Positions 5,889 through 13,782 are shown, counted from the stretch's first letter. The stretch is DNA of 20,418 bases from Chloroflexota bacterium (GCA_005882055.1 VBGQ01000009.1:1-20418); one strand, 5' to 3'. Numbers and translations: made by a program. The notes: a model not told the origin generated them from the sequence alone.

Positions 5889-6083
5889 ATGATTCCGCGC
5901 GAGGCCTTCATCCTCCCGTTTGAGCTGCAGCATCGGCACACCGACGGCACCGACCACGGGATGCAGCCAAAGCATCACGATCCATCGGAGCACGATCCGG
6001 AGCGGACCTGGCTGGTTCGCCAGGAGTTTCAGTGCATGGACTGCGATGAGACCGTGACCCTGATCCCTGGCGAGAAGAGCTGA
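5889..6083 (+). CDS. Small hypothetical protein (64 aa) with CxxC and many His
   Basis: I do not recognise this protein. ATG 5889 is the only usable start, because an in-frame TGA lies at 5835-5837 and no other ATG, GTG or TTG comes between. A weak GGGG lies 8-11 bases before it. The product has a hydrophobic start (IPREAFILPFEL), a His/Asp-rich middle (about 15-38, including KHHDPSEHD), and a C-terminal CMDC pair at about 49-52 within QEFQCMDCDETVTLI. That resembles half of a zinc ribbon. A lone CxxC plus histidines could make one metal site. A stem-loop follows the stop directly. Codon use is GC-rich but less extreme than its neighbours. Coding is likely, function unknown. Confidence 0.6.
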   Translation: MIPREAFILPFELQHRHTDGTDHGMQPKHHDPSEHDPERTWLVRQEFQCMDCDETVTLIPGEKS

Positions 6084-6099
6084 CCGGCAACCACGCCGG
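6084..6099 (+). terminator. Stem-loop directly after the 5889 gene stop
   Basis: CCGGC (6084-6088) and GCCGG (6095-6099) flank AACCAC, beginning on the base after the TGA. No T-run follows. Confidence 0.35.
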
Positions 6100-6142
6100 G
6101 CGGTCGCATCACGAGGGGCCCTGGATCGGGGAGGGCGCCTGC

Positions 6143-6148
6143 TAGGAT
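6143..6148 (+). promoter_or_regulatory. -10 element TAGGAT, leaderless start for the DUF309 gene
   Basis: TAGGAT ends 8 bases before ATG 6157. The GGGG in between is too close and too weak to be a convincing ribosome site. This promoter would also drive fumC. Confidence 0.55.
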
Positions 6149-6156
6149 CGGGGCGC

Positions 6157-6630
6157 ATGAGTGAAGCGACCACCGGTACGTCTGCGCACGCCGGTGAGCT
6201 GGATGCCGCGGCCGAGTCTTCGTCACCAACGCTTGGACGTGGGCGGACCGCGCCGCTGGATCCATTCGAGGCGGACCGTCTTTTTCGGTACGGCGTCGCC
6301 CTCTTTAACGGGGCGCGCTACTGGCATGCGCATGAAGCTTGGGAGACGTTGTGGCGGGCCGCGGATGACGAGGACCGCGACTTCTACCAGGGGCTGATCC
6401 AGGTCGCCGCAGGGCTCCTGCACCTGCAGCGCCGGAACTCGCGGGGCGCCCGCAACAAGCTGAGCGAGGGGGTCTCCAAGCTGCGGCGCTACGAGCCCGC
6501 ACACCGCGGGATCTTCGTCAACGAGCTGATCGGCGCCGCCGACAGAGTCGGCGAGCAGCTCGGCGCGGGCTACATGCCGCACCTGATCCCGCCCGTCATC
6601 CGGTTCGTGGACCTGGATGAGCTCGACTGA
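6157..6630 (+). CDS. DUF309 domain-containing protein
   Basis: DUF309 proteins are small, all-helical and of unknown function. The domain covers about residues 40-125 and shows its typical signatures: GVALFNGARYWHAHEAWETLW (46-66), FYQGLIQVAAGLLHLQRRN (76-94) and then GARNKLSEGVSKL. The conserved His and Glu of the HAHEAWE segment look intact. The first 35 residues are Ser/Thr/Ala-rich and probably disordered. The start is set by TAGGAT 8 bases upstream. The last 14 bases overlap the start of the fumarase gene in another frame, so the two genes are co-transcribed and probably translationally coupled. A link to fumarase is suggested only by this arrangement. Confidence 0.92.
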   Translation: MSEATTGTSAHAGELDAAAESSSPTLGRGRTAPLDPFEADRLFRYGVALFNGARYWHAHEAWETLWRAADDEDRDFYQGLIQVAAGLLHLQRRNSRGARNKLSEGVSKLRRYEPAHRGIFVNELIGAADRVGEQLGAGYMPHLIPPVIRFVDLDELD

Positions 6631-8020
6631 CGCTTCGGGCGACACGCGGCTCGAGCGCGACTCCATGGGCGAGGTCCGGGTTCCCCAGGATGCGAAGTGG
6701 GGGGCGCAGACCCAGCGCGCGGTCGAGAACTTCACGATCTCTGGTGAGCGGCTCGATCGGCGCCAGGTCGCGGCGCTCGGTCGCATCAAGGGCGCCGCAG
6801 CCAGGGTCAACGCCGAGCTTGGGGTGTTGTCACCGGAGGTCGCCGACGCCATCGGTCTGGCGGCCGATGAGGTGGCCGACGCGCGCTGGGACGGCGAGTT
6901 TCCGATCGACGTCTTCCAGACCGGCTCCGGCACGAGCTCGAACATGAACGCCAACGAGGTGATCGCGACACTGGCGGGCGAGCGGCTCGGGAGGCCGGTG
7001 CATCCCAACGACGACGTGAACGCCAGCCAGTCGAGCAACGACGTCTTCCCGTCCTCGATCCACATAGCGGCAGCCGATGGCGTCGTCAACGAGCTGATCC
7101 CCGCGCTCGAGACGCTGGCAGGCTCGCTCGAGGCCAAGGCGGAGGAATTCGGTTCGGTCGTCAAGGCCGGCCGGACCCACCTGATGGATGCCACCCCGGT
7201 GACCCTCGGACAGGAGTTCGGCGGCTATGCCGCACAGGTGCGGATGGGCATCGAGCGCCTGCGCGACGCGCTGCCGCGGGTCGCGGAGCTGCCCCTCGGC
7301 GGGACCGCCGTGGGGACGGGCATGAACGCTCCGGCGGGGTTCGCCGCACGGGTCATCGAGGAGCTGCGGAAGACCATGGGCTTGCCGCTCAGCGAGGCGC
7401 GCAACCACTTCGAGGCGCAGGGAGCGCAGGACTCGCTGGTCGAGCTTTCCGGTCAGCTGCGTACGATCGCGGTCAGCCTCACCAAGGTTGCCAACGACGT
7501 GCGCTGGATGGGCTCAGGCCCGCGCGCCGGGCTCGCCGAGATCCACGTCCCAGACCTGCAGCCCGGCTCGTCGATCATGCCCGGCAAGGTGAACCCGGTC
7601 ATCGCCGAGGCACTGCTCATGGTCTGCGCGCAGGTGGTCGGCAACGATGCCGCGATTGCCTGGGGCGGCGCCGCGGGCGCCTTCGAGCTGAACATCATGC
7701 TGCCGATGCTGGGCAGCAACCTGCTGCAGTCCATCGGGCTGCTGGCCAACGCCTCGCGCCTGTTTGCCGAGCGGCTGGTCGACGGGATCACCGCCGACGA
7801 GGCGCGCGCACGCGCCTACGCCGAAGGTTCTCCCGCGATCGTCACCGCGCTCAATCGCTTCATCGGCTATGAGGAGGCCGCCAAGGTCGCCAAGCAGTCG
7901 CTCGCCGAGGGCAAGTCCATCCGCCAGGTGGTGATCGAGCGCGGGCACGTCCGCGACGGCAAGCTGACCGAGCAGCAGCTGGACGAGGCGCTCGACGTCC
8001 TGCGCATGACCCGGCCCTAG
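6617..8020 (+). CDS. fumC: Fumarate hydratase class II
   Basis: This enzyme interconverts fumarate and L-malate in the TCA cycle as a cytosolic tetramer without an Fe-S cluster. The 467-aa length is normal. Visible elements are the start-proximal MGEVRVP..AKWGAQTQRAVENF (17-38), TGSGTSSNMNANEV (102-115), SSNDVFPSS (139-147), GRTHLMDATPV (185-195) with catalytic His188, and the superfamily signature GSSIMPGKVNP (317-327) carrying the loop serine. The GKVNP form argues for fumarase rather than aspartase-unrelated lyases such as argininosuccinate lyase. Aspartase is a close relative but less likely with this N-terminus. ATG 6617 lies inside the end of the DUF309 gene; no separate ribosome site is evident. 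Confidence 0.96.
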   Translation: MSSTDASGDTRLERDSMGEVRVPQDAKWGAQTQRAVENFTISGERLDRRQVAALGRIKGAAARVNAELGVLSPEVADAIGLAADEVADARWDGEFPIDVFQTGSGTSSNMNANEVIATLAGERLGRPVHPNDDVNASQSSNDVFPSSIHIAAADGVVNELIPALETLAGSLEAKAEEFGSVVKAGRTHLMDATPVTLGQEFGGYAAQVRMGIERLRDALPRVAELPLGGTAVGTGMNAPAGFAARVIEELRKTMGLPLSEARNHFEAQGAQDSLVELSGQLRTIAVSLTKVANDVRWMGSGPRAGLAEIHVPDLQPGSSIMPGKVNPVIAEALLMVCAQVVGNDAAIAWGGAAGAFELNIMLPMLGSNLLQSIGLLANASRLFAERLVDGITADEARARAYAEGSPAIVTALNRFIGYEEAAKVAKQSLAEGKSIRQVVIERGHVRDGKLTEQQLDEALDVLRMTRP

Positions 8021-8027
8021 GCGGGCC

Positions 8028-8033
8028 TACAAT
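8028..8033 (+). promoter_or_regulatory. -10 element TACAAT for the aldehyde dehydrogenase gene
   Basis: TACAAT lies 8 bases after the fumC stop and is one base from consensus. Transcription would start near 8040, inside the palindrome at 8038-8055, giving a leader of about 85 bases that carries a Shine-Dalgarno. Confidence 0.5.
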
Positions 8034-8037
8034 CACC

Positions 8038-8055
8038 CTGCGCCCGTGGGCGCAG
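8038..8055. repeat. Perfect 8-bp inverted repeat at the predicted transcription start
   Basis: CTGCGCCC and GGGCGCAG are separated by GT. It starts 18 bases after the fumC stop and covers the start point expected from TACAAT. It may act as operator, 5' mRNA hairpin, or fumC terminator (no T-run follows). Confidence 0.45.
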
Positions 8056-8108
8056 CATCCGTGAATCGATGGCCTCCCGTTTCGGGCAGGCTCTGCCTCC
8101 AGCCCCAT

Positions 8109-8115
8109 AGGAGAG
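8109..8115 (+). promoter_or_regulatory. Shine-Dalgarno for the aldehyde dehydrogenase, decides GTG start
   Basis: AGGAGAG ends 9 bases before GTG 8125. No in-frame start further upstream has comparable support. Confidence 0.6.
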
Positions 8116-8124
8116 CACAGGATC

Positions 8125-9579
8125 GTGTCGACGACCGTCGAGAAGACCGCCACCCGGACCTATCAGAACCTGATTGGCGGGAAATGGACCGATGCCAAGT
8201 CGGGGAAGACGTTCACGAGCGTCTCACCGGCCAACCACGAGGACGTGATCGGGACGTTCGCCGCCTCGGGTGCCGACGACGTCGACGCCGCCGTCGCTGC
8301 GGCGAAGGCCGCCTTCCCCGCCTGGAGCCTGATGCCCGCACCCAAGCGCGGGGAGATCCTCTTCAAGGTCGCGCGCCTTCTCGCCGAGCACAAGGAAGAG
8401 CTGTCGCGGCTGATGACGCGCGAGATGGGGAAGGTGCTGACCGAGGCGCGTGGCGATGTGCAGGAGGCGATCGACGTCGCCTACTACATGGCCGGCGAGG
8501 GGCGCCGCCTGTTCGGCATGACGGTGCCGTCGGAGATGCCCGACAAGTTCGCCATGGCGGTGCGGCGGCCGATTGGCGTCGTTGGGTTGATCACGCCCTG
8601 GAACTTCCCCGTCGCGATCCCCGGCTGGAAGCTGTTCCCGGCGCTGATCTGCGGCAACACCGCGGTCGTCAAGCCGGCATCCGACACTCCCGCCTGCCTC
8701 GTCCGCTTCATGGAGCTGCTCATGGAGGGCGGCATCCCGGATGGCGTGATCAACGGCCACACCGAGACCGGCGTCGACATCACCCGTCGCGCGGCGGAGA
8801 CGCTCAAGCGCGTGAGCCTCGAGCTCGGCGGGAAGAACCCGATCGTCATCTGGGAGGACGCGGACCTTCCGCTGGCTCTCGACAGCGTGGTGTGGAGCGC
8901 CTTTGGCACCTCCGGCCAGCGCTGCACCGCGGCATCGCGGATCATCGTGCACCGCGCGGTCCACGACCAGTTCGTCGAGATGCTCCGCAAGCGCGTCGGG
9001 GCGCTCGTTCTGGGCGACGGCCTCGACCCGTCGACCGATGTGGGGCCGGTGATCAACGACGTGGCCGTGGACCGCATCGACGGCTACATGCAGATCGGGC
9101 GCGGCGAGGCGGAGCTGGTGATCGGTGGGCGACGGGCCCGCGATGGGGCACTGGCCAAGGGCAGCTTCTTCGAGCCGACCATCTTCACCGAGGTGAAGCC
9201 GGACGCGCGCATCGCCCAGGAGGAGATCTTCGGGCCGGTCACATCGGTCATTCCGGTCGATTCCTGGGATGAGGCGGTGCGGATCGTGAACTCCGTGACG
9301 TATGGGCTGTCGTCGTCACTCTTCACGCGCGACATCAACCTCGCCTTCCGCAGCATCCGGGATTTCGACACCGGGCTCGGATACGTGAACCACGGCACGA
9401 TCGGCGCCGAGGCGCACCTGCCCTTCGGAGGAACCAAGGGCACGGGCAACGGTCATCGGGAGGTCGGCCAGGCAGCGCTCGACTTCTTCAGCGAGTGGAA
9501 GAGCGTCTACGTCGACTACTCGGGCAAGCTGCAGCGAGCCCAGATCGACATGACCTTCGTCGACCAGGAGCAGGTCTAG
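8125..9579 (+). CDS. NAD(P)-dependent aldehyde dehydrogenase with apparent internal deletion
   Basis: Aldehyde dehydrogenases oxidise aldehydes to acids. The catalytic set is present: PWNF with Asn160, LELGGKN with Glu233, GQRCTA with Cys267, and EEIFGPV (366-372). The C-terminal tail KSVYVDYSGKLQRAQID (459-475) extends past the usual end. The unusual part is at residues 207-212. GVIN210 is followed at once by GHTETG, whereas in the family, and in the PruA-type gene of this same window, about 25 residues lie between (the stretch ending in FTG). That stretch belongs to the NAD-binding fold. I checked the codons: the frame is intact at 8752-8757. Activity is therefore uncertain, or the base sequence lost 75 bp in assembly. 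Substrate unknown; a semialdehyde is plausible. Confidence 0.93.
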   Translation: MSTTVEKTATRTYQNLIGGKWTDAKSGKTFTSVSPANHEDVIGTFAASGADDVDAAVAAAKAAFPAWSLMPAPKRGEILFKVARLLAEHKEELSRLMTREMGKVLTEARGDVQEAIDVAYYMAGEGRRLFGMTVPSEMPDKFAMAVRRPIGVVGLITPWNFPVAIPGWKLFPALICGNTAVVKPASDTPACLVRFMELLMEGGIPDGVINGHTETGVDITRRAAETLKRVSLELGGKNPIVIWEDADLPLALDSVVWSAFGTSGQRCTAASRIIVHRAVHDQFVEMLRKRVGALVLGDGLDPSTDVGPVINDVAVDRIDGYMQIGRGEAELVIGGRRARDGALAKGSFFEPTIFTEVKPDARIAQEEIFGPVTSVIPVDSWDEAVRIVNSVTYGLSSSLFTRDINLAFRSIRDFDTGLGYVNHGTIGAEAHLPFGGTKGTGNGHREVGQAALDFFSEWKSVYVDYSGKLQRAQIDMTFVDQEQV

Positions 9580-9596
9580 GCGCTTTCGGCTCCTCC

Positions 9597-9602
9597 TAGA
9601 CT
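9597..9602 (+). promoter_or_regulatory. -10 element TAGACT, leaderless start for the cyclase/ATPase gene
   Basis: TAGACT ends 6 bases before ATG 9609. It is the same hexamer and spacing as at 4746-4751. It lies 18 bases after the aldehyde dehydrogenase stop codon. Confidence 0.6.
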
Positions 9603-9608
9603 TCCGGC

Positions 9609-12600
9609 ATGGCCCTCGCCTGCCCGACCTGCGGCTCGCCCGTCTCGCCGGGCGCCCGCTTCTGCGCGAGCTGCGGGGCGCAGCTGGGCGAGCTGACCGA
9701 TCGCGGCGAGCAGCGCAAGGTCGTCTCGATCCTGTTCGCCGACGTCACGGGGTCAACCAGTCTCGGCGAGCAGCTGGACCCTGAACGCCTGCGAGCGCTG
9801 CTTGGCTCGTACTTCGGCGAGATGGCCTCCGTCATCCAGTCCTGGGGCGGAACCGTGGAGAAGTACATCGGGGACGCGATCATGGCCGTCTTTGGCGTCC
9901 CCACCGTCCGCGAGGACGACGCAGAACGTGCACTCCAAGCCGCCATTGAGATGGGCGAGCGGCTCGAGCTACTCAACGAGGGCTTCGAGCGAGACCATCG
10001 GGTCCGGCTCCAGATCCGGATCGGCGTCAACACCGGCGAGGTCGTCGCGCCGGTTGGATCCGCACCCGAGCAGCTGATCGTCACCGGAGATGCGGTCAAC
10101 GTCGCCGCGCGCCTCGAGCAAGCCGCCGCTCCGGGAACGATCCTGGTGGGCGAGCGTACCTACCTGGCCAGCAGGTCCGCCTTTACCTTCGAGGAGCCGA
10201 TCGACCTCGACTTGAAGGGCAAGGCGGCTCCGGTTGTCGCGCGACGCCTCCTCGGGGCGCTGGCCGAGCCACATCGCGGCGTGCCGGGGCTGCGGGCGCC
10301 GATGATCGGTCGAGACCGAGAGCTCGAGACGTTGCTGGGACTCTTTGACGAGGCGGTCGAGACCGGTCGTCCACGGATGACCGTCGTCTACGGTCCGGCA
10401 GGCATCGGCAAGAGCCGGCTCACCAACGAATTCGTGGCAGCGGTGCGAGCGCGTCATCCGGAGGCGGCGGTGCTGCGCGGCCGATGCCTGGCGGCGGGCC
10501 ACGGGATCACGTACTGGGCCCTCGCCGAGGTCCTGCGCGGCATGATCGGCGTGGGCCTGGCGGATCCCGCAGACGAGGTGCGTACGCGGCTCACACAGAG
10601 GATCGGTCCGATGCTCGATGGGCTGGGCCTTCCGCGGGAGGAGGTCGACCAGACGATCGCCGCGCTCGCGACCACTGCGGGCATTGCGCTCAACGGCGCC
10701 GACAGGCAGGTAACCGCAGAGGATATGGCGAGGGCCTGGCCACGGCTGGCGACCGCGTTGGTGGCTTTGGCGCCAGCGGTCTGGTTAATCGAGGACCTCC
10801 ACTGGGCGGGTGAGCCAGTCCCCCAGATGCTCCAGCGCATCGCCACCGGCACGGAAGGCCCGCTCATCCTGCTCGCCACGGCTCGGCCCGAGTTCGCGGA
10901 GACGCATCCCGAGTTCGCGGCATGGGGCGGCCTCACGACCTCGCTCTCCCTCCGTCCGCTGACCGATGCCCAGAGCCAGCAGCTGATCGGCAGCCTGCTC
11001 GACATCGCGGACCTGCCGGAGGCATTGCGAGCGGAGATTCTCGCCAAGGCCGAGGGCAACCCCTTCTTCGTCGAGGAGATCATCCAACGCCTCATCGACC
11101 AGGGCACGGTCGTTCGCGAGGATGACCACTGGCGCGCAACCGACACTGCAGCCCCACCGATCCCGGACAGCGTGCAAGCGCTCGTGGCGGCGCGCATTGA
11201 CGGGCTCCCGGCCGCGGTGCATCGGACCCTGCAGGAGGCCGCCGTTGTCGGTCGCGTCTTCTGGGCGGCGCCGGTCGCCCAGACGGTCAGTGATGGGGTC
11301 GCAGCTGCTCTCCTCGAGCTCGAGCGCAAGAGCCTGATCCTCGTGCGTCCCACGACATCAATCGCCGGACAGACCGAGTACATGTTCAAGCACGCGGTCG
11401 TCAGGGACGTCGCCTATGCGAGCCTGCCGAAGGCTCGACGCGCGCAGGCGCACGCACAGGTTGGCGCCTGGATCGAATCCATCGCGGGGGAGCGGAGCGA
11501 CGAGCTCGCCGAGCTCATCGCGGACCACTACTACAACGCGGTCGCGGGGGCGTTCGATGCCCTGATCGCGGCGGGGCGCGTGGCGAGACGCCGGTTTGCG
11601 ACACCTCGTGCGGTCGAGCTCCACGAAATGGCCATCTCCCTCTCCGCGAACGACGAGGAGCGGGTGGATGGTTACGAGGAAGTGGGTCGCGACCACGAAT
11701 CCGCATTTCACGGCGACGAGGCATTCGCCGCGTTCTCCGAATCGATCGACATCGCGCGTCGTCACCCCGAATGGCGAGAACGCCTTGCGGTGCTCGCGCG
11801 TCGCGCTGCGAGCATGGTCGCTCTCCGCGGGGGATCGTTCCGAGGTCAGCCGGACATGGGCGCGGTTGACAAGCTCATCGATGAGGGGCTGGCGGCCACG
11901 ACCACCCCACTTGAGCGTGCCAGGCTCCTGCTGGCGAAGGGCGGCATGTTCGTTCGCCGCGCCTTCCCTGCCGATACCGACGATCATTCGCTGGAGGATC
12001 GCCTCGCCGCGGTGCGGGAGGCCGCTTCCATCGCCCAGGATGCAGACCCAGCAATGGAGTTCTTGATCCTCGACACCCTTGTCGACCTGTCAATGGCCGC
12101 CGCGGATTACGTCGGGGCACTGGCGACGGCGAAGGCCGCCCTGCCGTTGCTCGACCGGATCGGCAATCCGGCACCGGCCGATCCTTACTTCGAGGCGGCG
12201 CTTGCCATGCTCGACCTCGCCGGCGATGCATCCCTGGCGCTCGAGCTCGCTCAGAAGGCAAGTGCGATCGACAAGACCCGGTCCCCGCATGAGCAGATGC
12301 ATTCAACCTTGGCCCTGATGCGGGTGGGGTACCGGATCGGTGACTGGGACCTGGTGGAGGCATCCCTGGACGACCACCTGGCGAACTTCGCGCTCGAGAC
12401 CGGCGTGCACTGCATCAATGTGCAGATGGGGCCGAGCCAGGGGGCGGTCGTCCTCGCTCACCGCGGGCAGACGGAACGATCGCTGGAGCTCACCAGGATG
12501 CCCTTTCCGTTCGAGGCCATCGTTGGACCGATCGAAGGGGCGCAGGCGTCCGCGCTGGTCGCGGCCGGCGCAGTCACAGAGGGCCTCGCTCTCGCAGAAG

Positions 12601-13001
12601 AGGTGCTGGCCAACGCGCCCCGCTGGCGCGCCCTCGAGGCCGCCGCGGCGGCCCTTGAAGCCGTGACCTTTGGCGACGATGCCGAGGCAATCGATCGTCA
12701 GCTGGCTAACCTCTCCGACGTCTCCGCGGTCGGCCCGCAACTGGCGGCGGCCTACGACCGCGCCGCCGGACGCGCGAAGGCGCTTCGCGGCGATCCAGAA
12801 GGCGCCGCGCTCCTGCGATCCGCAATCGACCGGTTCGACGCCCAACCGGCGATCTTCGAAGCGGCGCGCACGCGCGAGCTGCTTGCCGACGCGGTGCCTG
12901 ACGAGGCTCGCAGCCTCCTCGAATCGGCCCTGGCCGTGTATCGTCAGCTGCGCGCCACGCCGCATGTCAATCGCGTGGAGGCACGCCTGGCGGCCCTTTG
13001 A
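9609..13001 (+). CDS. Zinc ribbon / class III nucleotidyl cyclase / AAA ATPase / TPR-like signalling protein
   Basis: The 1130-aa protein is built in four parts. A zinc ribbon comes first (C5, C8, C19, C22). A class III cyclase domain follows (about 36-215), with metal-binding aspartates in FADVTGS (D45) and GDAIMAVFG (D89). The substrate-selecting pair is Lys85 (EKYIGD) and Asp161 (TGDAVN), a pair typical of adenylyl rather than guanylyl cyclases. Transition-state residues Asn164 and Arg168 are present in NVAARL, so the cyclase looks complete. Next is a STAND/AAA-type ATPase (about 233-560) with Walker A GPAGIGKS (262-269) and Walker B VWLIEDLHW (391-399). The rest is a long helical region, TPR-like, probably for partner binding. 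Proteins of this design are common in Chloroflexota and Actinomycetota. The stimulus is unknown; there is no membrane segment. TAGACT 6 bases upstream supports ATG 9609. Confidence 0.95.
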   Translation: MALACPTCGSPVSPGARFCASCGAQLGELTDRGEQRKVVSILFADVTGSTSLGEQLDPERLRALLGSYFGEMASVIQSWGGTVEKYIGDAIMAVFGVPTVREDDAERALQAAIEMGERLELLNEGFERDHRVRLQIRIGVNTGEVVAPVGSAPEQLIVTGDAVNVAARLEQAAAPGTILVGERTYLASRSAFTFEEPIDLDLKGKAAPVVARRLLGALAEPHRGVPGLRAPMIGRDRELETLLGLFDEAVETGRPRMTVVYGPAGIGKSRLTNEFVAAVRARHPEAAVLRGRCLAAGHGITYWALAEVLRGMIGVGLADPADEVRTRLTQRIGPMLDGLGLPREEVDQTIAALATTAGIALNGADRQVTAEDMARAWPRLATALVALAPAVWLIEDLHWAGEPVPQMLQRIATGTEGPLILLATARPEFAETHPEFAAWGGLTTSLSLRPLTDAQSQQLIGSLLDIADLPEALRAEILAKAEGNPFFVEEIIQRLIDQGTVVREDDHWRATDTAAPPIPDSVQALVAARIDGLPAAVHRTLQEAAVVGRVFWAAPVAQTVSDGVAAALLELERKSLILVRPTTSIAGQTEYMFKHAVVRDVAYASLPKARRAQAHAQVGAWIESIAGERSDELAELIADHYYNAVAGAFDALIAAGRVARRRFATPRAVELHEMAISLSANDEERVDGYEEVGRDHESAFHGDEAFAAFSESIDIARRHPEWRERLAVLARRAASMVALRGGSFRGQPDMGAVDKLIDEGLAATTTPLERARLLLAKGGMFVRRAFPADTDDHSLEDRLAAVREAASIAQDADPAMEFLILDTLVDLSMAAADYVGALATAKAALPLLDRIGNPAPADPYFEAALAMLDLAGDASLALELAQKASAIDKTRSPHEQMHSTLALMRVGYRIGDWDLVEASLDDHLANFALETGVHCINVQMGPSQGAVVLAHRGQTERSLELTRMPFPFEAIVGPIEGAQASALVAAGAVTEGLALAEEVLANAPRWRALEAAAAALEAVTFGDDAEAIDRQLANLSDVSAVGPQLAAAYDRAAGRAKALRGDPEGAALLRSAIDRFDAQPAIFEAARTRELLADAVPDEARSLLESALAVYRQLRATPHVNRVEARLAAL

Positions 13002-13025
13002 CCCGCTCCGGCCGCTTGTGCCAGC

Positions 13026-13772
13026 ATGCCCCGACCGATGCGCCTGCCGTACTTCCCGCTCCATGTCGTGCTCTTCCCGCACCTGCCGCTCCCGCTGCAC
13101 GTCTTCGAAGAGCGCTACCGGGCCATGGCCCGCGATCTCGTCTCGGATGCCTCGCCCTACGCGGGTCGCTTCGTGGTCAGCATGATCACCGACGGGCACG
13201 AAGTCGCGAAGCGACACAACGGACCCAGGAGCCCGGTGCGCAGTCGGCAGATCGGGACGATCGCCGAAGTGCGCTCCGCTGACCAGCTCGCCGATGGACG
13301 CTGGGTCTTGCTCGCCGCCGGGTTGTCGCGCGCGGTGCTGGGTGCCGTGGACCAGTCCGGGCCCTACGCGCTCGTCGAGGCCGCCCCGCTGCCCGAAGTG
13401 GCGGGCGTTGGGGCTGAACGCCTGGTCGCCGAGGTGCAGGTGGCGCTCGACCGCTACCTTGCGACGGTGAAACGTTTCGTTGCCACGGCCGCGTCAGAGA
13501 GCCAGCCCCCAGAAGAGGTCAACGACGTGACCGCCTCGCTCGACGCCGTGCTCAAGCCCATCCATCTGCCGGAGGATCCCCTTGCCGCCAGTTATGCGGT
13601 GGGGGGCCTGCTGCAGGTCGAGCTGACGCGAAAGCAGGAGCTGCTGGAACTGCCCGATGCGGCCAGCAGGCTGCGCGCCGAGATCAAGCTGCTGCGCCGC
13701 GAGTCTCGCCTCCTGGCCGACGGGGCCATGCCTCCGATCGCCCCCGCAGACCTGCGCTACAACCCGAACTAG
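13026..13772 (+). CDS. Lon protease N-terminal (substrate-binding) domain protein
   Basis: This 248-aa stand-alone protein resembles the N-terminal domain of Lon protease without the ATPase and protease parts. The opening LPYFPLHVVLFPHLPLPLHVFEERYR (7-32 of the ATG 13026 product) is the family hallmark. A beta-rich domain follows (about 35-130), then a helical part to about 235. Such proteins are common in bacteria; their role is unproven, perhaps binding unfolded protein or helping proteolysis. ATG 13026 and ATG 13038 are both possible. The second lies closer to the conserved opening and sits in a GACCGATG context seen at other starts here. No TANNNT or Shine-Dalgarno is visible. The lipoprotein gene starts 10 bases after its stop, suggesting one operon. 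Confidence 0.9.
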   Translation: MPRPMRLPYFPLHVVLFPHLPLPLHVFEERYRAMARDLVSDASPYAGRFVVSMITDGHEVAKRHNGPRSPVRSRQIGTIAEVRSADQLADGRWVLLAAGLSRAVLGAVDQSGPYALVEAAPLPEVAGVGAERLVAEVQVALDRYLATVKRFVATAASESQPPEEVNDVTASLDAVLKPIHLPEDPLAASYAVGGLLQVELTRKQELLELPDAASRLRAEIKLLRRESRLLADGAMPPIAPADLRYNPN

Positions 13773-13782
13773 GCCGAGCCGC

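Noticed and set aside
13657..13782. Extended N-terminus of the LysM/NodB protein from ATG 13657
   Set aside because: It lies inside the Lon-domain gene and would bury the lipoprotein signal that begins at GTG 13783.
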